A stretch of DNA of 64,000 nucleotides from a virus: the IMG/VR virus record IMGVR_UViG_3300010158_000036, positions 45,332-109,331 of that record. The stretch is one strand, 5' to 3'. The stretch's first letter is position 1; every line of letters starts with the position of its first letter. The notes below the pieces were generated by a model, which saw nothing but the letters and a program-made list of their open reading frames with translations, did no database searches and was not told where the DNA came from. The position numbers were made by a program, and so were the translations under genes. Shown here piece after piece: positions 54,074 through 62,189 of this stretch.

Positions 54074-54277
54074 TCAATCCCAATCATAATCTTCGTCGGA
54101 ACAATATTCACCATGAGTTCCACAAAAAGGACAAAAATTAGGAACTCCTTCATCTATATCAAACCCTCTATCTGAATCTATGTCATCCTCAACACCATTG
54201 AAATATTTAATAGCATCATCATCCCATGAGATTTCATATACTTGTTTGCAAACAGAACACTTATTTTTTTCTATCAT
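54074..54277 (-). CDS. acidic zinc-ribbon protein (67 aa)
   Basis: CSVCKQ near the start and CPFCGTHGEYC at the end form a two-knuckle zinc site; the middle is strongly acidic (GVEDDIDSDRGFDIDEG). TATAAATA lies 6 nt before the ATG. Confidence 0.65.
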   Translation of the reverse strand: MIEKNKCSVCKQVYEISWDDDAIKYFNGVEDDIDSDRGFDIDEGVPNFCPFCGTHGEYCSDEDYDWD

Positions 54278-54283
54278 AAATGT

Positions 54284-54291
54284 TATTTATA
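54284..54291 (-). promoter_or_regulatory. T4-type late promoter box
   Basis: TATAAATA, 6 nt before ATG 54277; it overlaps the stop region of the next gene. Confidence 0.75.
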
Positions 54292-55147
54292 TGCCATCTT
54301 CAACTGATTCAGAAGTCTGAGTTTTTGCTTTCTTTTCTACAGGCGTTTTAAATCCTCCATGTGTTTTCTTTGCAATTAAGTTAGTTAAATCTTGATCCAT
54401 AGTGCCCGCTAATTTACCTGGAGAGAACTTTTTCAATACTTCTTTTTCTTCTTCGGTGAACTTTGCATTAGGTTCGAAATGTGCTCTAGCAAGAATACTA
54501 ACAATATCCTCATGAGTAAAATCCTTGTACGCTTTCTCCACTGTATTTTTGCCTCCAAGTTCTTTTACTTTATTACCATATACATTAAAGAATTTAGAAT
54601 CTAAAGCACACCAATAGAAACTCTTAAGTTTAAATTCATTTTTAATTGTTTCAAGATCGCTTGGTTTAATATCATTTTCTTTACACCAGAATACTACGAT
54701 CGAATCCTTTTTAGTACCTCTATTTTTCCATAGACGCCCCGACCTGGTTTTAATTCGTGTAAAATGATCAGCTAGTTTAAGGTGTTGATAGTTGATTGCA
54801 TACTCTAAATCTTTTTCTGTTAATTTATCATCTTTAGGTATATGTAATCTAAAATATTTTAAAAGCTTATCTATACTTGATTTGTTATAGTAGAGAAAAT
54901 ACGATTTTAAGTTTGAAAAAATTATAGTATGAGTTGCATTACGACCCTCCTGGCTATTTTTAATATATACCATTACACCTTCTCCAGACCCAATAAAACT
55001 AAATGCACTTGTCGCGTCGGGCCATCTATAATAATCATTTTTAAAGTCCAAATCATCTGGATCTGTACCCTGTATAGGAATCCGCTCAGAATCATTTATT
55101 GATTCTCTTAATATATTCTGAGCAATTGTGATTAAATGACTATACAT
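54287..55147 (-). CDS. head-tagged protein, paralogue of 44882 (286 aa)
   Basis: ATG at 55147 chosen because TATAAATA lies 5 nt upstream. The tag MYSHLITIAQNILRESIN is followed by the domain shared with 44882 (SGRLWKNRGTKKDSIVVFWC, then FKLKSFYWCALDSKFFNVYG) and a lysine-rich tail. No known family. Confidence 0.65.
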   Translation of the reverse strand: MYSHLITIAQNILRESINDSERIPIQGTDPDDLDFKNDYYRWPDATSAFSFIGSGEGVMVYIKNSQEGRNATHTIIFSNLKSYFLYYNKSSIDKLLKYFRLHIPKDDKLTEKDLEYAINYQHLKLADHFTRIKTRSGRLWKNRGTKKDSIVVFWCKENDIKPSDLETIKNEFKLKSFYWCALDSKFFNVYGNKVKELGGKNTVEKAYKDFTHEDIVSILARAHFEPNAKFTEEEKEVLKKFSPGKLAGTMDQDLTNLIAKKTHGGFKTPVEKKAKTQTSESVEDGI

Positions 55148-55152
55148 TATTA

Positions 55153-55160
55153 TATTTATA
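55153..55160 (-). promoter_or_regulatory. T4-type late promoter box
   Basis: TATAAATA, 5 nt before ATG 55147, in the 13-bp gap after nrdJ. Confidence 0.75.
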
Positions 55161-57689
55161 TTATGAGCAGACAGACCAACCACAACTCTTGCAAACCTTA
55201 CAACCTTCAGAATATATAATACTTTCTTTATTGCATACCGGACAAGTTGAGCCCACTACTTCCTGACCATCTTTAATATATTTTTTGAGAACTCTCGCAA
55301 TCGCAGATGGTAAACTAAACATATCATCAGAGCTTTTTTGCATCTGATCAACAATGAATTCAATAGGTACTCCATGTCGCATCATTGTCGAACCCATTCG
55401 GAATATAGCTTGTTCTTGCGGAGTAAAATGTTGAGAAAAATCTGAAATTTCTAAATCTCCTATAGTTAAACTATATTGACCGCGTTTAATCTTTGTAATT
55501 TCTCCATTCGCAGACTTTTTGATATTGAAACCATTGGCATGTCCTCCGAATATTTCGTATGGTTGGTTATTAAACAATCCTACAGCCACAATATATTTAT
55601 CACCTTTTGCTGTTATACAATGAACTTCAACAGGTAACGTTTTTGGCCGCTTAGGTGCAACATTAGTGTTTATAGAAATAAAATCTGGTTCGTTTTTTGT
55701 TTTCAAAACTGATACCATTGTACCTGCTCGATAAGTTGTAATACCCTTGATAGTTCCAGATTTATACGCATTTAGATATACGTCTTCAAATAATTCAAAA
55801 CTATAATCATTAGGAATATTTATGGTTTTACTACAAGATGCATCCAACCATTTTGTAAAACCAATCATATCATGTAGATGTTCATCAACTGATAAATTGG
55901 AGGTTGTTGCAGCCCAAGGAGCAGTAGCATCCCATTCACCAATAGATTTTAAATATGCAACCGAAAAATCTTCACAACTAACTTCTCTCGTCAATCCTCT
56001 ATTCTTATCTACTTTATACTTTATCCCACTTATAGTAGCAGCTAATAATTTATCACTACCTTCAGTAATATATTTAAAGGTGTCTGTTTCATGGAAATCT
56101 CCCTCCCAATATTTTGGAACGAGTGATAGCAATTCGGTTGGACAATTTTGAACAATAACAGTTCTAATATATTCCGGCATAAAAATAGGTTCACAACCAC
56201 CAGAGATATTATTAGCAAAGATTGATGTATTTCCAGTTGGTTGAATCGAGAAAAATGAGCTATTTCTTACACCATATTTGCCAACCCGTTCTCTTATAGA
56301 TTCTGGTAATTCAATAAGATTGAAGAAATTACATTGAGCATGTTTCTGGGGAATACACCCTACAAACTTCCCTTTCTCTATCGCTAAATTTACAGATTCA
56401 TCAATCACACTATAACAGATTTTTGACATAATAGTCTTTTTAATTTGATCAGCTTCTTCTGATGCAAACTTGATTTTTAGAAGATATAATAAAGAACCCC
56501 AACCTAGAATACCGATACCAACTCGGCGTAAGTTTCTAACAGCATTTTCATATTCCTGCAAAGGTACTACGGTTAAATCATTAACATTGTCTGAAAATCG
56601 TATAGTCAATCTAGCAGTTTTTTCAAGTCCTGATAAATCCAAAGTATTCGTATTTGTATTAAATAGCTTTACAAGATTAATTGATAATAAATTACAGCTT
56701 GAAAATTGTGGCATTGTTTGTTCAGAACATGCATTTGTTTCTTGTATTCGAGATTCACCATAATTAAAACAGTATGTTTCATTTGCTCTATCCAAAAATA
56801 ATACCCCAGGTTCAGCCCTATTATAAGTGGACTTCATTATCAAATCCCATAGATGTAAAATCTTAACAGTTTCGTGCACAATAACATCAAATCCCTTTGA
56901 TTCCCAGGTAAAAATATCACCATCCCATTCCTCTTTATATGAGGGATGTTTTGTATCAGGGAATACTAGATCCCATGTTGTATTTTTATCAAATTCTTTT
57001 GCATAGATAACCTTATCCATGAATTCATTAGTACAATATACTGACATATTAAACTTTGTCAATATACCTTCAGTTTGTTTGGCTGTGATAAATTCCATAA
57101 TAGATGGATGCCAACAACCCAAAATAGCCATCTGAGCTCCTTTACGAATCTTACCCTTTTTTTCTTTCTTGTTAGACGTTGTACCAGATCCAGAAGTGAT
57201 AACATCGGAAGATTTATCGAACAACTCCATAAATTTTACCGGTCCAGGAGATTCTACTCCAACTCCATAGATGAATGAGCCACGAGGTCTAATAAACGAA
57301 AAATTCAGTCCCCATCCGCCTTCGGATTTCAGTGTTAGAGATTGACCATTTAGAATTTCTAAAATTCCCTTCAACGAATCACAATCGTATTTTGGTCTTC
57401 CCCCAGTGAAGCAATTTATCATGCTCACATTTTTCCATTGAGTACCCGCATTTGCTAAAATTCTACCCCCTGGAACAAATCGTAAATTTGACAATTCATC
57501 AAGGAATAAATCTGTATATTTACTTTTAGATTCTTCATTTGTTTCAGCAGATGCTATAAATTTAGAAACTCGCTTGAAGGTATCAATAGGATGAGTTTCA
57601 TCGTGGTTTCGAAATGTTGATTCCCAAACTTCTTTGCTAAACTCATTTGTAAAAAAATTAGTTGTGTTTTGTAATTCGATTTGATTCAT
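55161..57689 (-). CDS. nrdJ: adenosylcobalamin-dependent ribonucleotide reductase (class II)
   Basis: 842 residues. It reduces ribonucleotides to deoxyribonucleotides using AdoCbl. The active-site NACSEQ (319-324) has the thiyl cysteine C321 and E323; redox cysteines are at INCF (C93) and SSCNL (C332); SEGGWGLNFSFIRPRG and QPTGNTSIFANNISGG complete the barrel. The C-terminal CPVCNKE...GCKVCKSCGWSVC is the zinc-ribbon tail of NrdJ. No partner subunit is needed. It depends on host B12, which hints that the host makes or takes up cobalamin. Confidence 0.95.
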   Translation of the reverse strand: MNQIELQNTTNFFTNEFSKEVWESTFRNHDETHPIDTFKRVSKFIASAETNEESKSKYTDLFLDELSNLRFVPGGRILANAGTQWKNVSMINCFTGGRPKYDCDSLKGILEILNGQSLTLKSEGGWGLNFSFIRPRGSFIYGVGVESPGPVKFMELFDKSSDVITSGSGTTSNKKEKKGKIRKGAQMAILGCWHPSIMEFITAKQTEGILTKFNMSVYCTNEFMDKVIYAKEFDKNTTWDLVFPDTKHPSYKEEWDGDIFTWESKGFDVIVHETVKILHLWDLIMKSTYNRAEPGVLFLDRANETYCFNYGESRIQETNACSEQTMPQFSSCNLLSINLVKLFNTNTNTLDLSGLEKTARLTIRFSDNVNDLTVVPLQEYENAVRNLRRVGIGILGWGSLLYLLKIKFASEEADQIKKTIMSKICYSVIDESVNLAIEKGKFVGCIPQKHAQCNFFNLIELPESIRERVGKYGVRNSSFFSIQPTGNTSIFANNISGGCEPIFMPEYIRTVIVQNCPTELLSLVPKYWEGDFHETDTFKYITEGSDKLLAATISGIKYKVDKNRGLTREVSCEDFSVAYLKSIGEWDATAPWAATTSNLSVDEHLHDMIGFTKWLDASCSKTINIPNDYSFELFEDVYLNAYKSGTIKGITTYRAGTMVSVLKTKNEPDFISINTNVAPKRPKTLPVEVHCITAKGDKYIVAVGLFNNQPYEIFGGHANGFNIKKSANGEITKIKRGQYSLTIGDLEISDFSQHFTPQEQAIFRMGSTMMRHGVPIEFIVDQMQKSSDDMFSLPSAIARVLKKYIKDGQEVVGSTCPVCNKESIIYSEGCKVCKSCGWSVCS

Positions 57690-57739
57690 GTTGTGTTATT
57701 TTATATAGTTTCTCGAAAATAGACGTAATTCTAGTGTGA

Positions 57740-57768
57740 ATTATAACACACTTTATCGTTGAAGTAAA
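57740..57768 (-). promoter_or_regulatory. sigma70-like promoter for nrdJ
   Basis: TTTACT (57763-57768), 17 bp, TATAAT (57740-57745). Confidence 0.75.
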
Positions 57769-57775
57769 TGATATT

Positions 57776-58135
57776 TTAGATACCGTTACTGGCTTTGCGA
57801 CGAATTGAACGTAAAGCTCCAGTATCTTTGTTTCTGAGAATTATTGTGTGTTTTGGATTTTTTTGAGCATAAGTCTTAACGATCTTTTCCTCATCAATTT
57901 CATCACTCAAATAATTCTTCCAACGAGCGAATTTGTTGCGACCAACCTCAAATTTCTTAAATGTATCAGATCCCACATCAAATAATCTCCAATCAGTTCG
58001 TTTCAAAATTGAATCTTCTCCTCCATTTTTCAGATCGGATGATTTCATTCCAAGAGGAAATGCTGGCATTGATACCGCACCACTTCCTGCAGTCATATCA
58101 TCGTTAATTACATGATCTTCTTCTATATTGCTCAT
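57776..58135 (-). CDS. hypothetical late protein (119 aa)
   Basis: ATG at 58135, 5 nt after TATAAATA. Acidic N-terminus, then GGEDSILKRTDWRLFDVGSD, FKKFEVGRNKFARWKNYLSD and a basic end. Late expression suggests a virion protein; family not recognised. Confidence 0.6.
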   Translation of the reverse strand: MSNIEEDHVINDDMTAGSGAVSMPAFPLGMKSSDLKNGGEDSILKRTDWRLFDVGSDTFKKFEVGRNKFARWKNYLSDEIDEEKIVKTYAQKNPKHTIILRNKDTGALRSIRRKASNGI

Positions 58136-58140
58136 ATCCT

Positions 58141-58148
58141 TATTTATA
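58141..58148 (-). promoter_or_regulatory. T4-type late promoter box
   Basis: TATAAATA, 5 nt before ATG 58135. Confidence 0.75.
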
Positions 58149-58719
58149 ATTGAACTTGGGACAAATCAGAACTTGTTACAAATATAGTTTGTTTAGTTTT
58201 TTCATGGATTGCTGGATACACAGAAATCCCAAATATAGATCCCACAGGTTTAACGCCTTCTTCTATATTCACCATACTATTTTTCAAAGCAAGTACTTCT
58301 CCGGTTTTAGGTAATGCAATATCATTCAAAAGTTTATAGGTACCAGCTATAATTGAAATATCCTCTTTAAGAATTCGAGATGGATCTGGGTAAGAACCTG
58401 TGATTTCATGTAATATCATGGCTATATGAGAATCATTCATACCAGAATTCTCTTTGATTAAGTATAGAGCGGCAGCATATGAAGCTATGGTGGATTTTCC
58501 TAATGGAATCTTGTTCAACAATTTTTTCAAATTAAAAACTATTCGATGAAATAAAGTATATTTACTATTCTCAAAAGCAGTTCTTGGACGACGTATTAAA
58601 TTTCCTTTATTGTCAATAAGACCTGCTTTATATGCCCCTGTTTTAATCCATGGTGTAGTAAGTAATCGCAAAAAACGAAAACTCATTATTGTATCAGCGG
58701 CTTGAATTATTGCTCCCAT
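58144..58719 (-). CDS. conserved T4-like phage protein, probably virion-related (191 aa)
   Basis: SFRFLRLLTTPWIKTGAYKA, then GLIDNKGNL and FHRIVFNLKKLLNKIPLGKS followed by TIASYAAALYLIKE. This combination (FRLLTTP, G-I-ID..G, FNLK.LL.K.P, ASYAAAL.L.KE) is conserved in T4-like phages next to structural genes. Exact role unknown. Confidence 0.75.
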   Translation of the reverse strand: MGAIIQAADTIMSFRFLRLLTTPWIKTGAYKAGLIDNKGNLIRRPRTAFENSKYTLFHRIVFNLKKLLNKIPLGKSTIASYAAALYLIKENSGMNDSHIAMILHEITGSYPDPSRILKEDISIIAGTYKLLNDIALPKTGEVLALKNSMVNIEEGVKPVGSIFGISVYPAIHEKTKQTIFVTSSDLSQVQL

Positions 58720-58727
58720 AGGATATA

Positions 58728-59099
58728 TTAGATTTGTTGAAGTTTTTTCACAATGAACAGATCGACTGGTATATTGATATACTCTTCGTCTGTAATATAA
58801 TTTAAATACAAGAGAAATGTTTTAAGAGCAGGAAAATACTCTTCATTGAACTGAAAGAATAACATTTGTGTGGAAGCCTTCATGAGAAATACATTGTGAA
58901 TTGTAATAATCTCATTTAGAATTTTACGTTCTTCCAGGATATTCTTCTCAAGATATTTTTTAAGTAAGCGCTTTACTATTTTAAATCTGGCGACATCTTC
59001 ATAAAACTCTCGAATATCTAAAATCCTTGGATTATTATAGTGCCGGGCGGCATAAACCATGAAGTTTTTCTGAGTGAGAGTGGAGATTAACAAAGGCAT
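58728..59099 (-). CDS. conserved T4-like phage protein (123 aa)
   Basis: AARHYNNPRILDIREFYEDV, then ARFKIVKRLLKKYLEKN, ERKILNEIITIHNVF and LKTFLLYLNYI. A family of T4-like phage proteins with RYY.NP...EF.EDL..., L.ERL.LN.I....NVF; function unknown. Confidence 0.75.
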   Translation of the reverse strand: MPLLISTLTQKNFMVYAARHYNNPRILDIREFYEDVARFKIVKRLLKKYLEKNILEERKILNEIITIHNVFLMKASTQMLFFQFNEEYFPALKTFLLYLNYITDEEYINIPVDLFIVKKLQQI

Positions 59100-59111
59100 A
59101 TATTTTATATA

Positions 59112-59447
59112 TCAACCATCTAAAAGATCAGTGACTGTAGTATCTGCTTGCCACATAAGACAACTCCAATAGTTCGCTTTCCACTTAGGACCTGGATTAG
59201 TATCACAATGATGCCGCAACCTATAATTTTTTAGATGTTCTGGATTGTCTCTCTTGATTTCCATAGAGGGGTCACCAAATCCTAGCTTGATGACATTTCC
59301 CTTTTCATTTCGTACATAAACATAAAACTTGTGTTTTTCATCATCGGAACGCCATGGTTTATTCAGAGTTACAGTACGACCATGATACTCAGCAGTTTCA
59401 ACCAAGGAGCTGCTATAATCTTCTCGAATTTGTTTCAGAGTTTTCAT
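59112..59447 (-). CDS. conserved T4-like phage protein with tag-like N-terminus (111 aa)
   Basis: ATG at 59447 forms ATGA with the endolysin stop. MKTLKQIREDYSSSLVETAE resembles the head tags (MKT......E). The body has KPWRSDDEKHKFYVYVRNEK, IKLGFGDPSMEIKRDNPEHL and RLRHHCDTNPGPKWKANYWS: a family known from large phages (KF.VYV, GDP.M.I+RD, R.RH.C...YWSC). Function unknown. Confidence 0.75.
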   Translation of the reverse strand: MKTLKQIREDYSSSLVETAEYHGRTVTLNKPWRSDDEKHKFYVYVRNEKGNVIKLGFGDPSMEIKRDNPEHLKNYRLRHHCDTNPGPKWKANYWSCLMWQADTTVTDLLDG

Positions 59448-60202
59448 TGACATGATTTAACTAAAGCTGCTTCCTCATCTCTCCGATCAAGAAGTCCTTG
59501 CATATGAGAATTGATCCATAACCGTTTCATAGATACGATTTGTTGTGAGATATAATCATAGATGTTATCTACTTTGATCTTACCGGAGATAGCATCTCTA
59601 ATATTAAGCATTTCTCTGTGTGAGTCTCCTATAACAGATCCTCCTCTATTGAACACCAAGGATACAAGTGCTCCAAATGCATCTTGTTTCAGCTTATCAG
59701 ACCCAGGGAATGATGTGATAGTCTCCTTAATATATCTTGGAATATCACGGTTTTTGAATACGAGTTCAGCAGACTCCCATGGAATTGATATATTTTTCAA
59801 GGATGTTATAACGGCTTTTGCAGCTAATCCAGACTTACCAAGTTGTGTCAAAAGAGTAGTATAAACCTCTGAACTCAACAGAGATTTCCAATCGGATTCA
59901 AACTGTTGTGCTGAACTGAATCTTAAATCATATCCAATTCCTATCGTGACGCCACTACTACCCCCAGGAAATTCCGGAGATTTGAGCTGTGAATTGTAAT
60001 ACTGTCGTCCACCACCAACTTCATACTTAATAATGAGAGCATATGCAGCATCGGATATAGTGATCGCCGATAAAGTCTCAATGGGAAGTACAACACCTAA
60101 TTGAGATGCTATAGCTTTCCATGTTACTGGTCCTGCAACTCCATCAGATACCAAATTTAGCTTGGTTTGAACGGCTTTGATCAAATTAATTGTGTTATCC
60201 AT
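59444..60202 (-). CDS. endolysin with peptidoglycan-binding domain
   Basis: 252 residues. Residues 5-35 (IKAVQTKLNLVSDGVAGPVT) are a peptidoglycan-binding repeat. The catalytic part has E61 in IIKYEVGGG and TIGIGYDLRF (86-95), as in T4/pesticin-type muramidases. It cuts the cell wall at lysis. The holin-like gene is far away (16753). Start at 60202, upstream of noncoding unit 2, which runs the other way. Confidence 0.85.
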   Translation of the reverse strand: MDNTINLIKAVQTKLNLVSDGVAGPVTWKAIASQLGVVLPIETLSAITISDAAYALIIKYEVGGGRQYYNSQLKSPEFPGGSSGVTIGIGYDLRFSSAQQFESDWKSLLSSEVYTTLLTQLGKSGLAAKAVITSLKNISIPWESAELVFKNRDIPRYIKETITSFPGSDKLKQDAFGALVSLVFNRGGSVIGDSHREMLNIRDAISGKIKVDNIYDYISQQIVSMKRLWINSHMQGLLDRRDEEAALVKSCQ

Positions 60203-60212
60203 GCTTTTTTGC

Positions 60213-60241
60213 TTTACAAGGTTTTGATGGTTTGTTATAAT
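60213..60241 (+). promoter_or_regulatory. promoter of noncoding RNA candidate 2
   Basis: TTTACA (60213-60218), 17 bp, TATAAT (60236-60241) on the plus strand. Sequence from TTTTTTGC through the first 35 transcribed bases nearly matches unit 1. Confidence 0.8.
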
Positions 60242-60247
60242 TAATAT

Positions 60248-60500
60248 AGAAAATAAATTAAAAAATCTTTTAAAAAGCTCATCAAAAAACTATATAGATA
60301 CAACGGGACGTTGCTGAATTACCTAGTAATATATTAAAACTTCTTATAAAAAACTTAAAATTGAATAAGGAGACTCCGAAGGACATCCTGCAAGGATGTG
60401 AATAGTATTACATTAGTAATAAATCATTAATCTTTAGATCTTAAAAATATCTATAATAACTTTAAGTTTCTTCTAGTTGCTCCAAAGAAAAAATGGATGG
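60248..60500 (+). ncRNA. noncoding RNA candidate 2 with GGA hairpins
   Basis: About 250 nt on the plus strand without a usable frame, in a region where all genes are on the minus strand. It holds CAACG-GGA-CGTTG, a triloop made exactly of GGA (60301-60313), and the double-hairpin module TCC-GAA-GGA / ACATCC-TGCAA-GGATGT (60375-60399), also present in unit 1. A TATTAC/GTAATA hairpin follows. The convergent gene ends at 60508. Confidence 0.6.
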
Positions 60501-60507
60501 AAGATTT

Positions 60508-61710
60508 TTAGGATTTTCTTGAAAAATATTTTAAATATGGTTTCCAAGCAGACTTAATTTGTTCATTAGTTGCTTCAGGATACATCTTTTTATGTTGTTT
60601 TTGAAATTCATCAAATTTTGTATAATCTGTAGCTTCATTGGCAATAGAATTATCTATCACTTCATCATGGGTTACATCTTCATTCTTTTGAGCAGCATAC
60701 CAAGCTCCTAAACCCATTTCAATACGCTTCTTTTTAGACTTACCATCAAAGATAGGATTTTTGGAATGAACAAAATCATGAATCCAAACTCTAGCTTCAT
60801 CATTTGGATTTAGAACTTCTTCCAAAGAAGATTCATCTAGCTGTTTTATTAATTGAAAAATTTGTTTCATATATACATCATATTTTGCTTGATATGATCT
60901 AGGACTTATAGAACCTTTAGAATTTAGTTTATCAAGTTCTTTTACTTGAACCATAATATCAGCAATCTTTTTTGTAGTGCTTGAATGATCATAATCTGGT
61001 ATTGAGTCACTATCTTCAAGTCCTAAATCTATTTGGGGTAACTTGGAACGCTCTTCAATCTCTTTTAAAGCCTCTCCAAGATTTTCATACCAGAGTGTAC
61101 CAACGTTATCAGCGATACCATAAGGCTTCTTTTCAGAATCTAGGATTACAAAGAAAGTATCATCCCATTTACCAGCTCGCATAGGAATTCCAAAAAGGTG
61201 TAGGATTTTTCCTTTGGGTGTAGTATATATATCCTTGGATGGATTTTTTACTTCCTTAAATCCCAACTTGTTTAAAGTCTTAATAGTCATCTTCCATGAT
61301 ACATCAAGTTCTACTGGAACAATGCCATGATCAATATCAACCTTTTCATATAGTGTTTCAGCTTGCTTATAAAGAGACTCAATAAGAATTCTTGCATCAT
61401 CTGATTCTAAACTCTCATCAAGTAAAGATATTGTATTATATACATCATCAGTCTTTTCAATAATCTTAGATAAAGTCTTGAGAAGATCCTTTGTTATATC
61501 TGTAGATTCTTTAATACCTCTTTTATCAGATATCTTCTTTCCAATTATCCACAATTTTTTATCTTCTTTAGAAGATTTATTTGTGAGAGCATGAGTTTTT
61601 AACCAAAGAAGAAGTTCTTTATCCTTCATTCCGCGGAAGTTTATAAATTTAGGTTTTTCAACTTTTGTAGATTCTTCGATAGAACCTAATATGTGCGATA
61701 GTTTTTTCAT
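60508..61710 (-). CDS. large late protein with head-tag-like N-terminus (400 aa)
   Basis: ATG at 61710 chosen: an AAAAATAA variant of the late box lies 5 nt upstream; an in-frame start at 61743 exists. MKKLSHILGSIEESTKVEKP carries the I.E-type site. A middle domain (KILHLFGIPMRAGKWDDTFF, VILDSEKKPYGIADNVG) and a duplicated C-terminal motif follow. The segment VWIHDFVHSKNPIFDGKSKK ... RIEMGLGAWYAAQKNE also occurs in shorter form at 61712, so the two share a domain. Confidence 0.65.
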   Translation of the reverse strand: MKKLSHILGSIEESTKVEKPKFINFRGMKDKELLLWLKTHALTNKSSKEDKKLWIIGKKISDKRGIKESTDITKDLLKTLSKIIEKTDDVYNTISLLDESLESDDARILIESLYKQAETLYEKVDIDHGIVPVELDVSWKMTIKTLNKLGFKEVKNPSKDIYTTPKGKILHLFGIPMRAGKWDDTFFVILDSEKKPYGIADNVGTLWYENLGEALKEIEERSKLPQIDLGLEDSDSIPDYDHSSTTKKIADIMVQVKELDKLNSKGSISPRSYQAKYDVYMKQIFQLIKQLDESSLEEVLNPNDEARVWIHDFVHSKNPIFDGKSKKKRIEMGLGAWYAAQKNEDVTHDEVIDNSIANEATDYTKFDEFQKQHKKMYPEATNEQIKSAWKPYLKYFSRKS

Positions 61711-61711
61711 G

Positions 61712-62185
61712 TTACTTATTTTTGTTTTTATTAAATTCTTCAAAGGTGTCTATTACTACTTGAATACTAGAAGGAAAAGTTTTAGAATTTGAAATCATAT
61801 AATATACATATGATTCAATTAATTCTTCATCGATGTTCTTCTGCAATGATAATTTAGTTATAGCAATTGCTCGATCTTTTTTGAGAATGTCTTTATCTTT
61901 CTTTTCAAGAACATTACCATTACCCATAAGAGAAACCGATCCTTTTCTGGCTTCAGTATCTACAGATTTAACTATAGTAAGTCTTGGTCTAATATCAGTA
62001 TTCTTTGGAGCCATTATAGGAGCTTCTTCATTTCGTTGAGCTTCATAGTATAGTTCCAGAGCTTTTTCAGTACGTTCTTCTTTAGTCATGTTATTGAATT
62101 GAGAATCTCTAGAATTTACAATTTTCTCAATCCAAACTTCAACTGGATCCGATTTTCTAAGAGTTTCTGAAAGATGCACAACCAT
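61712..62185 (-). CDS. late protein sharing a domain with its neighbour (157 aa)
   Basis: ATG at 62185 chosen: TATAAATA lies 5 nt upstream. MVVHLSETLRKSDPVEVWIE, then KIVNSRDSQFNNMTKEERTE and KALELYYEAQRNE. The V-W-I-x(5)-V-x-S, FxxxxKxER.E.AL..YY.AQ.NE pattern repeats that in the C-terminal part of 60508. Unknown function. Confidence 0.65.
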   Translation of the reverse strand: MVVHLSETLRKSDPVEVWIEKIVNSRDSQFNNMTKEERTEKALELYYEAQRNEEAPIMAPKNTDIRPRLTIVKSVDTEARKGSVSLMGNGNVLEKKDKDILKKDRAIAITKLSLQKNIDEELIESYVYYMISNSKTFPSSIQVVIDTFEEFNKNKNK

Positions 62186-62189
62186 ATCT

